Below, piece by piece: positions 63,246 through 64,000 of a stretch of 64,000 nucleotides of DNA. The DNA lies in the NCBI GenBank assembly GCA_035236585.1, contig CP141127.1:45770001-45834000 (forward strand). Direction: 5' to 3'. The DNA is from Warburgia ugandensis (Eukaryota > Streptophyta > Magnoliopsida > Canellales > Canellaceae). A program made the position numbers and the translations under genes. Each line of letters opens with the position of its first letter. Position 1 is the first letter of the stretch. Under the pieces are notes generated by a model. That model worked only from the letters and a program-made list of their open reading frames with translations, did not search any database and was not told the origin of the DNA.

Positions 63246-64000
63246 TGTGTAATATTCCAAAATTTTGAACCATTCATTACCATCAATAAAAAGCTACAGT
63301 TTATCCGAAATTCAGAAATTTGGAGTTTGAGAAGCTAAATAATATGAAGTGAGACTACTATAGATTTTTTTGACAAAAATGGTAGATCAATCGATATCTA
63401 CCTTGTCGATTTCCAATCTACCTAGATAACCAGATTTAGATTTTTTCACTCATGGATTTATAGTTGAAAAACTAGATTTGGGTTCCCATGATTCAGATGC
63501 CTATTATGTTAGTTAATCTCTATTGATGGAGTGGGGAAAACCCAGATTCAACCATGTTCCATAGCTGGTGCTCCATGAACAATAGATCCAACCATCCAAA
63601 AATGAGAATAGAGTGATGGTCTTTGATTAGGTATATCAATCTACAAATCCAACCATCCCTTCTTGAAGATTAGTATTCTTGAGCCAAGAATGTTGATCTA
63701 AACCATTGATGAAAGCCAATGTTGTGGATCTGAGTTGCTAGCCACCACTTTATATTTTACTTGTCAATCAAAGTTGGAAAATTAGGTTAGTGGTTCTAAC
63801 AGTTGAGATCTCCTAGCCTTGTTCACTTATTAGTGATAGAGGACTGATCTACAATTGATCATGATCACTGCATGGCTGCAAAAGATATGACCTGCCAATT
63901 CTTAATAAGATCTTAGTTCTACATTCATCTATTAATTAGAATTGTTAAAACATAGCCAAGTTTGATGATGATCTATATTTATGACCCTAGTTCTGATTTG
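63246..64000. other. Nothing recognised
   Basis: The stretch is AT-rich and shows repeated words such as gatttagatt and ccaaccatcc but no reading frame. It may be further retrotransposon DNA. Confidence 0.4.

Overview
The window looks like a transposon-rich, intergenic (possibly pericentromeric) part of a flowering-plant nuclear genome. It is AT-rich. I find no intact cellular gene, tRNA, rRNA, operon or CRISPR array. What can be recognised is plant repeat DNA: long LTRs of Ty3/gypsy elements (Tekay/Del-like chromovirus and Tat/Ogre-like types), an RTE-clade LINE, an Au-type SINE, and a decayed CACTA (En/Spm) transposon with TNP2-like and TNPA-like relics. The species cannot be told from the sequence.

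Layout. Positions 1-6190 hold the 3' half of a minus-strand Tat-like element: LTR E1, a non-coding 3' region, and broken integrase and RNase H. Positions 6191-10471 are a minus-strand LTR of family B, split by an almost full-length RTE LINE (6284-9391). Positions 10472-21439 hold CACTA-type subterminal repeats, then interleaved minus-strand LTR pieces of families C and A, including a head-to-head junction at 17462/17463. Positions 21440-35712 are a CACTA element: a TNP2 transposase pseudogene with an internal inversion, a solo LTR of family A (25371-28206), a TNPA-like relic, a 117-bp tandem array, subterminal repeats and a right terminus. At 37341-42840 lies a second Tat-like LTR next to a degenerate PBS, carrying another solo family A LTR (39918-42734). 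Positions 42850-62800 form a large inverted repeat of Tat-type LTRs. Its left arm is interrupted by a 4.6-kb solo LTR of family D. Its right arm is interrupted by a 217-bp RTE fragment and by a full-length 10-kb LTR retrotransposon (52318-62395), which itself carries a solo family B LTR. A minus-strand Tat reverse transcriptase relic follows (62830-63245).

The main result is a nested insertion history that can be read from the sequence alone. Five LTR-type insertions have matching 5-bp target duplications: ctttc, ctaac, tctct, gaatg and tgcac. Four insertions (39918-42734, 44035-48679, 53065-55696 and the LINE) also have an unoccupied paralogous site elsewhere in this same window. LTR families A, B, C and D share some blocks and differ in others, which suggests that LTR modules have been exchanged between lineages. 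Letters A to E are local names used only here.
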